Positions 1-11,215 of a DNA stretch of 64,000 nucleotides are shown here, one piece after another. The notes below the pieces were generated by a model. It was not told where the DNA came from and did no database searches. It worked only from the letters and a program-made list of their open reading frames with translations. Positions within the stretch are counted from its first letter, which is position 1; each line of letters begins with the position of its first letter. The DNA is from Tanypteryx hageni. Its lineage: Eukaryota; Arthropoda; Insecta; Odonata; Petaluridae. The stretch spans positions 62,432,057-62,496,056 of the forward strand of contig CM054120.1 in NCBI GenBank assembly GCA_028673005.1, in the 5' to 3' direction. Both the position numbers and the translations under genes were made by a program.

Positions 1-1264
1 ACCATCTTGGAGTTTATGTATTATATCAACTTTATCTTTAATTTTCTACCCCAAATACTTATATTTCTCTGCCATTCTCGCAATTATGAGGTACAATAAA
101 TTGCGAACATCTATAGTGAGGTAATCTGAGAGCATAGCACTATCAGTCCTAAGTGCTGAATATACACTGCGAAATTTTAAATAGGGGACTTCCCTGACAC
201 AACACATGCAAACTTTAGGTTGCCAATTTGCATGGTGTAGATCAGAAAATTGAAGATAAATTATTGCTATTTCAACATTGCCTGAGAGTGACAAATATAT
301 CGACAAATGCTTTATTTGATAAGATGACTTTTTGAATTCAGATAAGCTGTGGATACAAATGTATTTTGCTTGCAAATTATATCAGAATGCTAAATGCACA
401 TTTTTTTCCTTCCAAATATCTCATGATTTCGTTTTTTTTAAGGATAAAAGAACTTCTGAAGATTGCCGTAGACAAGCTGCATGTAGATAAATAGGCATCA
501 CCTGCATCAAAATAGATCATTTGAATTTATGGTTATTTATTGGGCATATAAATTGATTATTTTAAATCTTAAAAGATAAATGTGATAAATAAATTGTAAA
601 CATGAAAACAGCTGATTCAATTAAATGATAATCTGTGCTGGAGAATTAGTGATATTCAAGTATTATTCTATCAATTGCCTGGAATTCAAGATCTGCATTT
701 TTATACTCGGCTTATAAGTCAACCGGTGATGGAACTAGGCTTATTATGTATTATTATTAGTAATTAGTAACTATAGACATAGCCAAGGCCTTTGAGAATT
801 GCAAATTCAATAATGTAGACAAGCCCATGATAATGGATCTAATATGTGAGGACAAAAATATTTTACAAAAGAGAGTTATCGACTTAAATTCCTGTGAATT
901 TTTCATTACATATGCAACCCATAGCTTCAATGTGGCAGTGAATGATGCTGCTGAAGTATCACTAAAGTTTCACTCAGACAAGCTGTAGATGCAAGAATCA
1001 TCTGAATACACTAACTAAAATAAATGCTTAGCATTAAATGGCTCTAAATGCTTTTGGATAGGATTAAATAAAAACATTTCTTCTCATAGTGGAAAACAAT
1101 ATAACATTTTGAAACTTAGTGAGAGATGATTTATTTAGTTATTAATGCAACACATTAGAATTCACCTCTCACCTTAAACAAGTGACCCCAGTAAGTAGAT
1201 AAATGAAGGATCATAAAAAACAACATTATTTTAACATTTCCTGGTTATTTCTCAAGCTGTTGCC
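1..1264. other. AT-rich stretch, no gene seen
   Basis: No reading frame here resembles a known protein, and I found no paired inverted repeats or tRNA-like sequence. The longest open frame (46-375, minus) has no recognisable motif and an ordinary AT-rich composition. This is probably intergenic DNA downstream of the first lysozyme gene, possibly holding old repeats too decayed to see by eye. Confidence 0.5.
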
Positions 1265-2074
1265 CAAGTTACGGAATCCCCTGATAGCCATTTTACTCCC
1301 AGAGGTGTCACACTAGTCCTAAAGAAAATGTACCAATTTGTAAAACAGAGTTACACAATAGCACAACATAAACATAATGCTAAAAGCGTTATCTTGCACA
1401 GCTTCAAATGCAGCAACTTTAACAGCTGAGTATATCGAATATTACAGCATTATAAGTAGGAATTCATATTTTATTAAAATATTATGTACACCACTATAAA
1501 ATGTAAATTGATAGTAAAATGTATTATTTTTTTAAATATAACAAATAAGACAAAATATTATTGATATAATGCACAATGGATCATGATATCCATACAATGC
1601 ATGGCTGCTACTATTGATGGTCACAGCCAAGTCCTCTTTTTCCAGTGAAACAATGTATTTTGTAAAAAGGCCATTTAATTGGTCAAATATGAAATAGTTT
1701 CATTCTAGAGCAGGGATGGCAAACCTATAGGACTATATCCAAAGCAACAAATGCATAGTGTTTTGCATATAGGGCAAAATACAGCATTTAGTAATGTACC
1801 CTACTTTATTTAAACACTAAAAATTAAGAAATGAATAAATGAAATTACTTTAGCTTAAAAAGATTTTTAAGAAGAAAATTTTAAGAATATGAGCAAACAA
1901 GAGCTCAAAAATAGTTTTTAGTTGTAATTTATATACATAGCGTATTAGTTTAAAATGATGTATTAGATTTTGATACTTTTCTAGACAAATCAAAAAAGAA
2001 ACATGAAAACTAGCAGAGATAAGCAATGCTTTTCCAAATGGGATTAAGCAAAGGGCTTTACACATGTGTATATG

Positions 2075-2097
2075 TTTATTATCAAAGCCATTTTATT
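2075..2097 (-). promoter_or_regulatory. Candidate polyadenylation signals of lysozyme A
   Basis: Two AATAAA hexamers on the minus strand (2075-2080 and 2092-2097) lie about 200 bases after the lysozyme A stop codon. They are plausible polyadenylation signals, but the DNA is AT-rich and chance matches are likely. Confidence 0.3.
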
Positions 2098-2294
2098 ATC
2101 TGTTCAAGAGCCAAACATAAATGTTTTCTTGTAACAGATATCCTAGAACAGATATATTTTCCATCTTTCATTTGAGTTGCCTTAATGTTAATTCAATTTT
2201 TACTATTTCTACAAATTCATGGTGTTATTTCATATTTTAAACTGTAGTATATACTAATGATAATGCATTCAATTAATTATTGATAAAAAAATTG

Positions 2295-4216
2295 TTATTT
2301 ACCTGATGGCTGTACTGAACGACACTGCACAAACCGATTATAGTACCCAGTGCCTTCTAATGACCCCTCACAACTAACCCCACCATTAAAATGAATTAAA
2401 GCATAATCTTCACAGCCAGTTATTCGATCAGAATTGCAATCCTGCAAAAAATAAACAAAAGAAATTGCAACATTATTATCGCCCACTATTATATGTATAA
2501 TGATGGATTAAAAAACTGGGAACTCTCTCAAGAAAAGTCCTTATCAAACGACGAAGCTACTATTTAATGTCTTTGCATCAAGGATTTCAGAAGCTGAAAA
2601 TCTTTTTGGATGCATCATTGGAAAAGGCAAAAAGCTTCATGCATTATTTTACTTATCAGTTAATGATGAATACATTGTTCTATGAATCTATCTGATTCTA
2701 TGAGAACACTTAACAGATTAGTAGATCTAAACTTACCTTTCCATATTTTGACATGTATCTCTCAACTATACGTTTTGCGCAAGAGTAGTCTCTAGCACAA
2801 TCCTGGTAGGCTGCAAATCAAGATAATATTTTAATTTTTAATGCTTAGTCAATAAAATGTCCATCAAAATAACTTCCACTAATGAACTTCTAGATGCAAC
2901 CATAATGTAAAAATAACAACATTTAATCAACCACTCTGTACCAATTCTAACTTGTAGTTTGAGAAACTTTTTGCTTTGTTGGCACTATTTTAATTATTAC
3001 AGCATTAATGTGAAATAGTGAACATCCTTATTCTATCTACAATTACCTCCTTCTCGTTCAGGATCGTCTTCTGGGAGAACTGGTTTATCTGAATCAACCC
3101 AATATATCCGTGAAATGTAAAATGGTCCACAATATCCCTTGGCACAACCAGTAGAGTTGCAGCCTGTTGCTGCTTGGCATAGACACCGGAGACAGGCTTC
3201 ATTGAGATTGGAGAGAAACACGCCTACAAAAGGTATTTATCACAATTTTTGCTAGTCATTTGAATATAAATGTGGCATATGAGACAGCAACTAATGCAAA
3301 CAATTTATGAGATTTATGAACAACACCATTTTGAACATATTAACTGGAATAGTGTTACCAGGACTCGTGAGGGAAAAAACCTTTCAGTTTTTCATTGACA
3401 AATAAGAGCAGGGATAATTCCATATCACAAAAATTAATGATAGACTGGTAAATTTTCAGTAGCCTCGTAAAATTTCTTTAGATCACTTTATAAAAAATGC
3501 ACAATTGTTGCTTGCAGGCGACACAAAAAATGAAATTAGTGCAGATAGAAAGAAGAGAAACAATTTGATTCTCTGGAGAATTATTGAGTGGGTGGTATGA
3601 CCGAAAAGAAATTCAAGAATAAGCATTTGAAAAAATGTAGTACTTACCCTAGGTATCATCAGTTGTCAAAACAATGTTATAAAAACCAAAACAACCTTGT
3701 TATTGTTATTGGAGATACCTAAGATGTGTATTTCTTTTACCAAATGCTTATAATTGAATTAGAAAACGTGCGGTTTAAATGAAAACTGACGAAACGAGGT
3801 CATTTCTGGACAGAATAAAGTGAATACTATCTGAACAATTAAAAGAGATTGTATCCACCATACATAGGAGACATGTCTGCCTCTTTGAATGGTGCGGTTA
3901 CCTTTAATTCCTGGTGGCACATAAATAATATGAATTATAAAAATTAGAAAGTTATCTTGTGTAGAGCTACTGCGCTCGTAATTCAAAAATAAAATTTATA
4001 TAACGAATAATAACGGATTTTCAAAGACGGCGAATTAAATTCAATCGAGCGAAGGTCATTATTTTCCGCTAAACATTCAGAATTTTATTCCCTTCCGTCT
4101 TCATTTTACCTATGTCATTACAGATACAGCAAATTTCAATCGAAACACACATACATACCTATAACATGAGCCGAGAAGAGAAATACGGCGAAAGACAAGC
4201 ACAGTCGAAATGTCAT
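2295..4216 (-). CDS. i-type (destabilase-like) lysozyme, copy A, 4 exons
   Basis: Minus-strand exons are 4216-4159, 3223-3047, 2810-2737 and 2441-2295 (58, 177, 74 and 147 nt; 456 nt in all, giving 151 residues and a stop). Every intron has GT and AG ends, and phases 1, 1 and 0 join cleanly. Exon 1 encodes a signal peptide starting MTFRLCLSFAVFLF. The mature part has twelve cysteines and family blocks such as CLRCLCQAATGC, CGPFYISRIYW, RYMSKYGKDCN and CEDYALIHFNGG. Family enzymes cleave peptidoglycan or, in leech destabilase, isopeptide bonds; the protein should be secreted. The position of the catalytic Glu of clam lysozyme (C-x-C-x-x-E) is Ala here, and the second acidic residue is also absent, so muramidase activity is doubtful. 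The last exon ends PSGK-stop; GGTAAAT there could instead be a donor to a further exon. Paralog: 42924-45130. Confidence 0.9.
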
Positions 4217-4802
4217 ACTGCAGCCTTGGAAGGGTGTACAAGGCTTGGAAAGACCTTCGCTAGGCACAGGTCGTCTGCTCAACCACTATTTTCAAGTTAG
4301 ATTACAACCACCTAAAGATCCGTTAAAGGCGTGTGTGGATTCACTCACGGTGTGCGCCAAAGACTTCGTAAGCCTTCAATTCAGCTCGAGTGCGTAAAAC
4401 GAAATAAACCCGGACCAGGAAAACTAAGGTCTGCAGTATTTTTCCAAGGTGACCAGGCATTCAGTGCACTGTTGCCAAATATACATTTTCTTTCTGCTAT
4501 TTATGATCCTCGAAAGACCATTAAAATACCATTAGGCTATCGCTGCGTGCATTTTCGCTTGAAAATTTAGAAACTTTCCAGCAGTTATTGAGATTGGATG
4601 ATAAGCTGTTGCTGCAACCCGAAGCTATAGTGAGTCAAAATATAAATAAATTGGCCGTGACTTAGATGTAAATGCATTTGATGTTCTATTCTCAGCAAAA
4701 TGATCTTCACATTGACCATCCTTTTCAATTGCCTAGTATTTCTTGCATCACCTCTCCTTTAATTATATACAGTTTTATGTTTCACTGAGATTAATGTATG
4801 CC

Positions 4803-4807
4803 ATATA

Positions 4808-4879
<72 letters not shown>
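4803..4879. repeat. (TA)n microsatellite
   Basis: An almost pure TA dinucleotide run of about 77 bases with one early interruption. It lies inside the upstream flank of lysozyme A and has no counterpart at the matching place in copy B. The open frame across it is an artefact of the repeat. Confidence 0.95.
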
Positions 4880-4882
<3 letters not shown>

Positions 4883-5256
4883 CTTTAAAATCATTAGTTT
4901 TATTTTGCATAAAAATGGTTGAATTTTATCTTGCTCGGCATAATTTACTTTTTTCCATTACCCCACGTGGAATTCATATTTTTTTCGAGCTCAATAAGTG
5001 AAATTTTGGTAATTCATCAGTTTATTTTTTTCGGGTATTTTAACGCTCGGAGCAAGTTCGAGAAATTCTTAGTCGGTGATGCAACGAGAGAAGATGGGTT
5101 AGGTTTCCCTCCCCATAACTCGATGTCTCACCGCATCCTTGGGTTTAATTTTGAAATTAGCTCTTCTTTTCTTAGTTTTCTGGATCTAGTTCACTACCAT
5201 GAATTGAATCAGTGTCATTTTCGCAAATGAACGCATTGCAGCATATGCACAAATAT

Positions 5257-5420
5257 ACAGTCAAACCCTGATTTATCGCCCCCTTATATAGTGCCAAATC
5301 CTCATACAGCCCATGAATTGTTGTGAACGGAACTTCCATCTTATGATTACATAGAGAAAGCATATACATCGATTTACCGCCACCCCCGCTTTAACGCCAA
5401 TGCCAGCGAAGGACAAACTG
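5257..5420. mobile_element. Possible Tigger-like element end
   Basis: ACAGTCAAACCCTGATTTATCG at 5258 resembles the ends of the Tigger-like elements seen elsewhere in this window (CAGTCAAACTCG at 51721, CAGTAAACCCTTG at 36260). The text that follows, with regular 'atttaccgcc' and 'ctttaacgcc' phrases, also fits that style. I found no matching opposite end, so this is at best a truncated copy. Confidence 0.35.
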
Positions 5421-5960
5421 TGGTGCTAAGTTGTAAATGTAGATGTAATTTTCGTTTGAGTTTTCTTCTTCAGGGCTAGACAAAATATATCTTATTATAA
5501 TTGGATTGATACTTTTCAGTCCCAAGCGACTTCCTCATACTTTGTGACGGTGGTTTGATGTCCTATTATTACAGCATGAAATCATATCTCACCTTCGCTG
5601 AATCTTCGATGTTTCTCTCTCTGTCACGCATGTAAAGTATTTGCTCAACGAATGAAAAACAAATTGAGTTAATTTAATCAATTGACTGATCGTAGGAGTG
5701 AAAATATCAGTCCATACAACCAGGACCGGCCCAGATGCGAATATTCATGATATATGTGACACCTGAATAATGAATTTTTGTTGCAGTTTTTTTTACAAAA
5801 CGCGTCGATAAAAGACATTTATAAGCTGTAAATATACAAAAATATTACAGTAAACAGTAGATAATTATGTGATTTATGGGGCTCCCGGTTTTGAAATTAT
5901 AACTTTTCCGAGTTTTTTATTGGAAATCAGTTAAGCAAGTGATTCTTAGTTAAACTGGGG
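5421..5960. other. Intergenic, nothing recognised
   Basis: No coding similarity or paired repeats were seen. The sequence is AT-rich single-copy-looking DNA between the lysozyme duplication block and the repeat that begins near 5965. Confidence 0.45.
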
Positions 5961-5964
5961 GTCC

Positions 5965-6170
5965 GGATGCCTCGCATCCACTGCATCCCCCTTTTGCAGG
6001 CCCTGCATACAACTTCACCAAAACGTAAAAATTCGGAGGGGTTAAAAGTAGATAGACGGGGGCCTCGCGGCGGTCAATCACCTAGACCGTCATTAGCGTG
6101 CGAGATACCTCAAGTCCTCCGCTGTGTGAACCCTTCCTCGACGTCCGAGCTCACTCTTCCCAGCGGGGTA
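5965..6170 (+). repeat. Unclassified dispersed repeat, copy 1
   Basis: This copy matches 10440-10620 in opposite orientation. The best shared core is AAAAGTAGATAGACGGGG, followed by a tract ending in GCGAGATACCTCAAGTCCTC. Both copies open with a short hairpin whose stem differs between them: GGATGC/GCATCC here, GGTGC/GCACC in the other. No reading frame in it resembles a protein. It could be a SINE body or a non-autonomous DNA element. Confidence 0.6.
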
Positions 6171-6762
6171 TCCCCTGACCGCAGGGATGAGGATGATTAA
6201 AGAACGAATTAATAAAAACTTTTAAAATGCATTTCTGATGAAAATGCATCTCTGCTTAACACGGTACGTAGTTTCTCGACTATGCACGTCTTTTAAACGG
6301 CTTTCTACGGCAAATATTAAGGAAGTTGATATGTTTCGCTCAATGGTACCAACCAAGTGGGTTTGTTTCCCACGGTTTCTGCCACATTTAAACGCTCTTA
6401 TATATCATGAGGCGACATGACACCATTATTTTCTCATTCCATACTAAGAAGGAAGGGGTTATTCTTTGATTTAATGGACGCTATTAAGTGTTTCTACCCG
6501 GATGGAGTATAGGTAGTTGAAATGATTTTATTGAACTATTTTGCTTGTCAAGGCTCCTTAACAGCCGCTAGATATTATTTGTATATAGTTCGTGTTAACT
6601 GTGGTCCGGCAAGCTTCTTTTCAGAACCGCCTAAGGGATTTATTTACGTGAATATAATGAGCATAAGTATCCCATAATTTACTAGTGTGGAATATCCAAT
6701 CATATTCCACTTGGTGCATAAACCTTAATGTATAACTAACCCATTTACTCTTCCCAATATGC

Positions 6763-7011
6763 CTAACTAACGACATCCGTCTCCTCATATATCTCTTCCT
6801 CATTGGCTTCCTCCTCTTCATCAGAAATCTCGTCGATTTCTTCTTCCCTCTCCTCATTACCCTCCTCCTTTTTATGGCAGGCCCGCAGCCCGCCGCTCCT
6901 CACACTTGCACTTGCCCGCAGGGCGGAAGTAGCAGCCTTCCCACTACCTGCTTGGGACTTAGGTTTCTTTCGCGCTCTCCCTCCTGAATCCCGTACGCGA
7001 ATAGAAGACAT
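6763..7011 (-). other. Open frame with basic then acidic low-complexity tract
   Basis: An 82-codon minus-strand frame with an Arg/Lys/Gly/Ser-rich first half and a Glu-rich second half (about residues 49-78). The DNA is locally richer in GC than its surroundings. I see no domain, no splice context and no paralog, and GAG/GAA-rich DNA easily gives open frames. It may be a decayed fragment of a transposon or gene, or chance. Confidence 0.2.
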
Positions 7012-7032
7012 CCTAGTCTATGCGCGTACGGG
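6990..7032. repeat. GC-rich inverted repeat (hairpin)
   Basis: CCCGTACGCG at 6990-6999 is perfectly complementary to CGCGTACGGG at 7023-7032, with a 23-base loop. In AT-rich DNA this pairing stands out. It may be the edge of a small mobile element; no function is implied. Confidence 0.6.
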
Positions 7033-7604
7033 TTTCATCGCGCATTAAAAAGGCCATTCTGTAGTTGGAACCTCCTTGTTGCGAGTAACATCTTCTATGT
7101 TTGAACTGGTCATACAACGCAAAACACTTGTGCCCTCATTTAAAATTACCCTCCCAGGTTGTACACCAACAAAATATTTACCATTCACTCTCTCACTCCA
7201 ATCCAAATACTTATAACTACCTTACATTACACTATAACTGTAATACCTTCTTTACAATTACTTTCATTACTCCTCCTGGTAATAAGTAACATTATGAGAT
7301 GTAGATGTATGAGGATAGTACACCCAACCAGGAGTATAGTAATATGTGAATGACTGAAAATGCTATGTGGTATTCATGTCTGTGAATCCTTTAGGTGATT
7401 TTGAATTATACTTCGGTATGTCAATCACGAGCGTTTAAATTTTGCTGAAGAAAAAGGAAGTACATACACGTATGTGGTTGATTGTGTGTTTTGCAAAAAA
7501 AGCCCTCGAAATGTATAGTCATTTTTTGAATCACCATTAAATGAAGCTTAATTCCATGTTATGCATAGTGAGCTTATTTTTTCAACGAGCAAATAATAAA
7601 AATT
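7033..7604. other. Intergenic, nothing recognised
   Basis: Short frames only, no domain and no paired repeats. The (A)-rich and GAATT-rich text at 7590-7616 marks the left junction of the LINE that follows. Confidence 0.45.
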
Positions 7605-9308
7605 GAATGAATTGAATTGAATTGTAATGACTCGGGTGACGTTATTCATGATAGCGTAGAGAAAGCCAACCTGTTAAACGGTCATTTTGTAAAAGCATTC
7701 ACAGCCGTCAGCGACCATTGCGTACATTATGCACCCGCAATAAGGGGGGACCTGATGGACGATATAGTATTTTCTGAGGTGGGAATAGCAAAGCAATTAA
7801 GTTCCATCAGACAGAACAAAGCCACTGGCCCCGAAGAAATTCCTGCTCGCGTTTTAAAAGAATTAGCAGAAGAAATAGCACCTTTTCTTCGGATAATCTT
7901 CGAGAAATCCATTTCTCGCGCAGAGGTCCCTAGCGACTGGAGGTTAGCGCACGTTACCCCAATTCATAAGGGCGGAGACAAGGAGAACCCAGAAAATTAC
8001 AGGCCGATTTCTTTAACTTCGATATCGTGTAAGATTCTCGAACATATACTCGTTAGCAACATAATGCGATTTCTTGATAGTAATTTATTGTTAGATGATT
8101 GTCAACACGGCTTCAGGAAAGGTAGGTCATGTGATACTCAGCTCGGTCTTTTTGTTAATTGTTTACTGAGAAGCGGAGAAAAGAATACGCAGGTCGATGC
8201 CATCTTCTTAGATTTTAGGAAAGCCTTTGATAAGGTACCTCACAGGAAGTTAATAACGAAATTAGAAACCTTAGGCGTAAATTCTAAAATCGTTAGTTGG
8301 ATCCGTGAATTTTTAAATCATAGGAAGCAGATGGTTGTTATAGATGGGAAATCTTCGAACTTAGTGGAGGTTGTCTCTGGCGTTCCACAGGGTAGTGTAA
8401 TTGGTCCGTTATTATTTCTAATTTATATAAACGATATCAGCTCAGTAGTCAGAAGTAAAATTAGGCTTTTCGCGGACGACACCGTCATCTATAGAGAAAT
8501 AAGCAATCCGGAAGACCACCAGTATCTCCAAAATGACCTAGAAGCTATTTCTGCATGGTGTAAGGAATGGCAGTTAGAGATAAACCAAAAGAAAAGCTGC
8601 GTCATCAACTTCTGGAGAACCAAGAGTATCTCGTTGAATAATTATTATTCGTTGGACGGAGTAGAGATTCCAGTTTCAGACTCGATTAAATACCTCGGAG
8701 TCACGATCCATCGTGATCTCTCGTGGGACACCCACATTCGCCGATTGATAGGTGCCGCTAACAAAAAGCTGGCCTTTATAGGGAGAATAGTTCGAAATAG
8801 CTCCGAAAAAGTGAAAGAATTATGCTATTTATCCTTGGTTCGACCGCAGGTTGAATATGCTTCAGCTGTGTGGGATCCTTACGAAAAGGGACTCACTAAC
8901 GAGATAGAAAAGGTTCAGCGCAGGGCAGCTAGATTTGTAAAGAGGAATTACGATAGTAAACAAAGCGTAACATCATTAATAGAAAATCTGAAATGGACAT
9001 CGTTAGAGGAACGTAGGCTGCAGGCTAGAATTAAACTACTGGAAAAATTTATGTCGGAGGGACTAGCGAATGAGGTAGTAGGACTTATCAGAAGCCCGAC
9101 GTATTTCGGAAGGCAGGACAGTGAGGATAAGATTCGCGAGATTGACTGCAGAACGGAGCGATATAGAGGATCGTTTTTCCCTAGGACGATAAGAGACCAT
9201 AATAGGAAAAGATAACGTAGGAAAACTATGGACCCTTGGTGCACTGCACCCCCTGCCATCCACCGAAAAGGTGACTTGCAGGGTATAATGTAGATGTAGA
9301 TGTAGATG
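7605..9308 (+). mobile_element. L2/CR1-like LINE, 5'-truncated copy
   Basis: The element keeps the reverse transcriptase and 3' end of a non-LTR retrotransposon but lacks ORF1 and the endonuclease, which is typical of target-primed insertion with 5' truncation. The 3' end is a run of TGTAGA hexamer repeats (9289-9308), as CR1/L2-type elements often end in short tandem repeats rather than poly(A). A decayed relative lies at 14126-16441 with matching 3' text. Confidence 0.9.
7617..9215 (+). CDS. LINE reverse transcriptase, uninterrupted, truncated at 5' end
   Basis: 532 open codons. Reverse transcriptase blocks appear in order: KATGPEEIP (about residue 69), LAHVTPIHKGGD, NYRPISLTS, QHGFRKGRS, FLDFRKAFDKVPH, GVPQGSVIGPLLFLIYIND, LFADDT (catalytic FADD intact) and YLGVTI. 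A C-terminal region after RT7 follows, including LVRPQVEYASAVWDPY. The first codon of the frame is TTG, not ATG, and the element is 5'-truncated, so this is the tail of a longer ORF2 rather than a gene with its own start. It has no stop or frameshift, which points to a fairly young insertion. Without the endonuclease it is not an autonomous element. Confidence 0.92.
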   Translation: MNCNDSGDVIHDSVEKANLLNGHFVKAFTAVSDHCVHYAPAIRGDLMDDIVFSEVGIAKQLSSIRQNKATGPEEIPARVLKELAEEIAPFLRIIFEKSISRAEVPSDWRLAHVTPIHKGGDKENPENYRPISLTSISCKILEHILVSNIMRFLDSNLLLDDCQHGFRKGRSCDTQLGLFVNCLLRSGEKNTQVDAIFLDFRKAFDKVPHRKLITKLETLGVNSKIVSWIREFLNHRKQMVVIDGKSSNLVEVVSGVPQGSVIGPLLFLIYINDISSVVRSKIRLFADDTVIYREISNPEDHQYLQNDLEAISAWCKEWQLEINQKKSCVINFWRTKSISLNNYYSLDGVEIPVSDSIKYLGVTIHRDLSWDTHIRRLIGAANKKLAFIGRIVRNSSEKVKELCYLSLVRPQVEYASAVWDPYEKGLTNEIEKVQRRAARFVKRNYDSKQSVTSLIENLKWTSLEERRLQARIKLLEKFMSEGLANEVVGLIRSPTYFGRQDSEDKIREIDCRTERYRGSFFPRTIRDHNRKR

Positions 9309-9344
9309 AATATTCGCAAAATTGCATAACAGAGGTTATGACTT

Positions 9345-9720
9345 ACGTGCAAGTGATGATCGATATGCTGACATTACGAATTGAAGAAAAATTTTGTTTC
9401 CTTAAGTGCCTACAAAGTTTTAACTGATAGCAATATGCAGGGGGAAGAAATAAAACCATTTAAAAATGAAATATTTTATATGTATAAAACAACTTGTGAC
9501 TATCTAGAAAAGTGGGCTGAACCCTTAAATAAATTCAAAGGTATATGGAGTGGGTGCTATTAAAAAGTACCTACACCAGTTTGGGAAGAAGTACAAATTA
9601 TGTGTAAAAATGTTATTGACATAGAATTTCAAATTGATGAAAACTTATTATAAAATCAGTTTTCTTTGCTTAAAAATGCAATTTTAAAAGAGCTAAAAGA
9701 AAAAAATGATGCCTGGATTA
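9345..9720 (+). pseudogene. Possible hAT transposase fragment
   Basis: The frame at 9381-9563 contains CDYLEKWAEPLNKF. A following, frame-shifted piece has VPTPVWEEVQ and FQIDENLL, resembling the central part of some hAT transposases (pattern 'LDYLEKW..P...W..V'). There are stops and a frameshift. No inverted repeats were found for it. The assignment rests on remembered family patterns and is tentative. Confidence 0.4.
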
Positions 9721-10127
9721 ATAGATCTTGTTACTGTTCGGTGGTTGTTTTATTCGAAATTTGAATTTCAAGAGCAGACCTCGGAAATTTAAAAACTCTA
9801 AAATATGGCTGAAAAAACCTTTAGCTATTTTATTGTAATGCTGTTAAATTATTCATGAAATATATAAATTACACACCGAAAGCTTTATACAGGTATACTA
9901 CGAGTTTTTCGAGTTAGGTGAGAGGGTTAAGAGGTAGGAAGCGCCTCCTGTGGAGCGACCTAAGTTTGGGTGATAAGCTCTCTGACAAATACGCTATTTA
10001 TTCGTTTCATTGTTTTCTCTCAGTGTTCTTGTGAATTCACTGAACAATGCAGCGAGATAATTTTGATCTTAAATCACTATTTTGAGCATTTTAGTTATTT
10101 TCACCCCAAGAAAGACATGGATTAAAG

Positions 10128-10330
10128 TGATATCTAGTGTGTTTAGTATTTGATAATTATAAATACCAAAGCATTTGCGCTAATAAAAAGACTATCAATA
10201 TTTTCTGGCGCTGTTGCACTAATAGCTGTTATGCTATGATCAAGACTGATACGGAGAAAACTACGATAACCGGGATGTATAAGTCCGATCATGGTCACGA
10301 AAGTGCGGAGAGACAGGAACTATCGCGCTA
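10128..10330 (+). pseudogene. FLYWCH-type zinc-finger fragment
   Basis: The open frame after the TGA at 10128-10130 reads LVFDNYKYQ near its start, then FWRCCTNSCYAMIKT and MYKSDHGHES. This matches the FLYWCH fold pattern of a hydrophobic start, W-R-C, a second Cys about five residues later and a closing H-x-H. FLYWCH domains occur in Mutator-like transposases and domesticated derivatives. The frame is broken off near 10330 where a dispersed repeat begins. I see no transposase core, so it is most likely a fragment. Confidence 0.55.
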
Positions 10331-10439
10331 CCCATCCCAACCCTTCTCGGGGGAAAAAAATGTGGGATGTTTTGGGCTGTCTCAAAAGTGGAATGTTTTG
10401 TACTATGGTGATTTTGGGGTCTGATAAAGAATGTGGGAT

Positions 10440-10620
10440 GTTTTGGGCAACCTCGGTCGAAGGGTTCGCAGAGCCGAGGACTTGAGGTATCTCGCGGACT
10501 AATGACGGTCCAAGAGGTTGACCGCCTTGAGGTCCCCGTCTATCTGCTTTTAACCTTCGGAGGTTGTGCATTTGAAACAGGGCTTGATGGCTGTGCCAAC
10601 GGTGCGATTGCACCGGGCCC
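10440..10620 (-). repeat. Unclassified dispersed repeat, copy 2
   Basis: Inverted relative of 5965-6170, with the shared core at about 10480-10560 on the minus strand. Its end hairpin uses different bases from copy 1 but still pairs. A duplicated phrase, TGTGGGATGTTTTGGG, occurs at 10361 and 10433, just before this repeat. Confidence 0.6.
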
Positions 10621-11215
10621 TGCGCTCTCTCAAAATATTTGTAGTAAGTACTACATACATTTTAAATAATGGGGAAAATATCGAACACTGTCCTTGTCCT
10701 TTATTTATTAAAATTTACCATTAAAAACTTTTGACGCGTAACTTTGCACCGAGCTACGCGATTTTCCTAGCTGGCTTTGGTTTGAAGAATAGACTGAATC
10801 TAAAAATTTCAGTTCGGAAATTCCCTTATTTTTTATTTTGGCCGAGTTTCGCAGATCTTTTCGTATTAAGCAAAATTGGCGCAAAACGACTTGAATGAAC
10901 AAGAATTGGTTACACATGAGCCATTTACTGATGTAAGCATACGTTAAAACCACAAAATTATCTTTTCGGAGCCTCTCAAATTCATACATGAAAGGTATGT
11001 TACGTTGAAGTACCTTATTTTGAAATATTTATACAGTATTTTTGTGGGAAATATGACGAGAACTCAAAAACAAGAACTTTAATTTGAACATACGTAATTG
11101 TGAAGTACGTTGTAGCGAGATTTTACTGTAGCATACTTTTTCAGTTAAAGAACACGTGGAAACATGCTAGGATACTTATATACCCTCAGTGCCTTATCTT
11201 TTGCTGTTTGGCACC
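10621..11215. other. Intergenic, nothing recognised
   Basis: Short open frames only (for example 10708-10989, minus) without recognisable motifs. No inverted repeats, SINE head or microsatellite were found. Confidence 0.4.

Larger units (their letters stand above)
1265..5145 (-). repeat. Lysozyme segmental duplication, copy A
   Basis: This block matches 41285-45945 in the same orientation. The match covers the 3' flank (for example 1310-1440 against 41335-41460), all exons, much of the introns and the 5' flank (4216-4590 and 5045-5145 against 45130-45460 and 45845-45945). Exon 2 of the two genes is about 73% identical in protein. Non-coding parts align only in patches broken by insertions, so the duplication is not recent. 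Copy A lacks several transposons found in copy B and so records the pre-insertion state. Confidence 0.85.

Noticed and set aside
46..375. 109-codon minus-strand open frame at the left edge
   Set aside because: No domain, no splice context and no counterpart at the second lysozyme locus.
1712..1830. hAT end at CAGGGATGGCAAACC
   Set aside because: Only one end is visible and there is no partner or target duplication, so it was not listed as an element.
4798..5001. Open frame of alternating Tyr/Ile across the TA repeat
   Set aside because: It is produced by the microsatellite itself; the frames at 39655-39867 and 51660-51842 are the same artefact.
8948..9352. 134-codon minus-strand frame opposite the LINE
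   Set aside because: It is antisense to the conserved reverse transcriptase and ends in the TGTAGA repeat tail.
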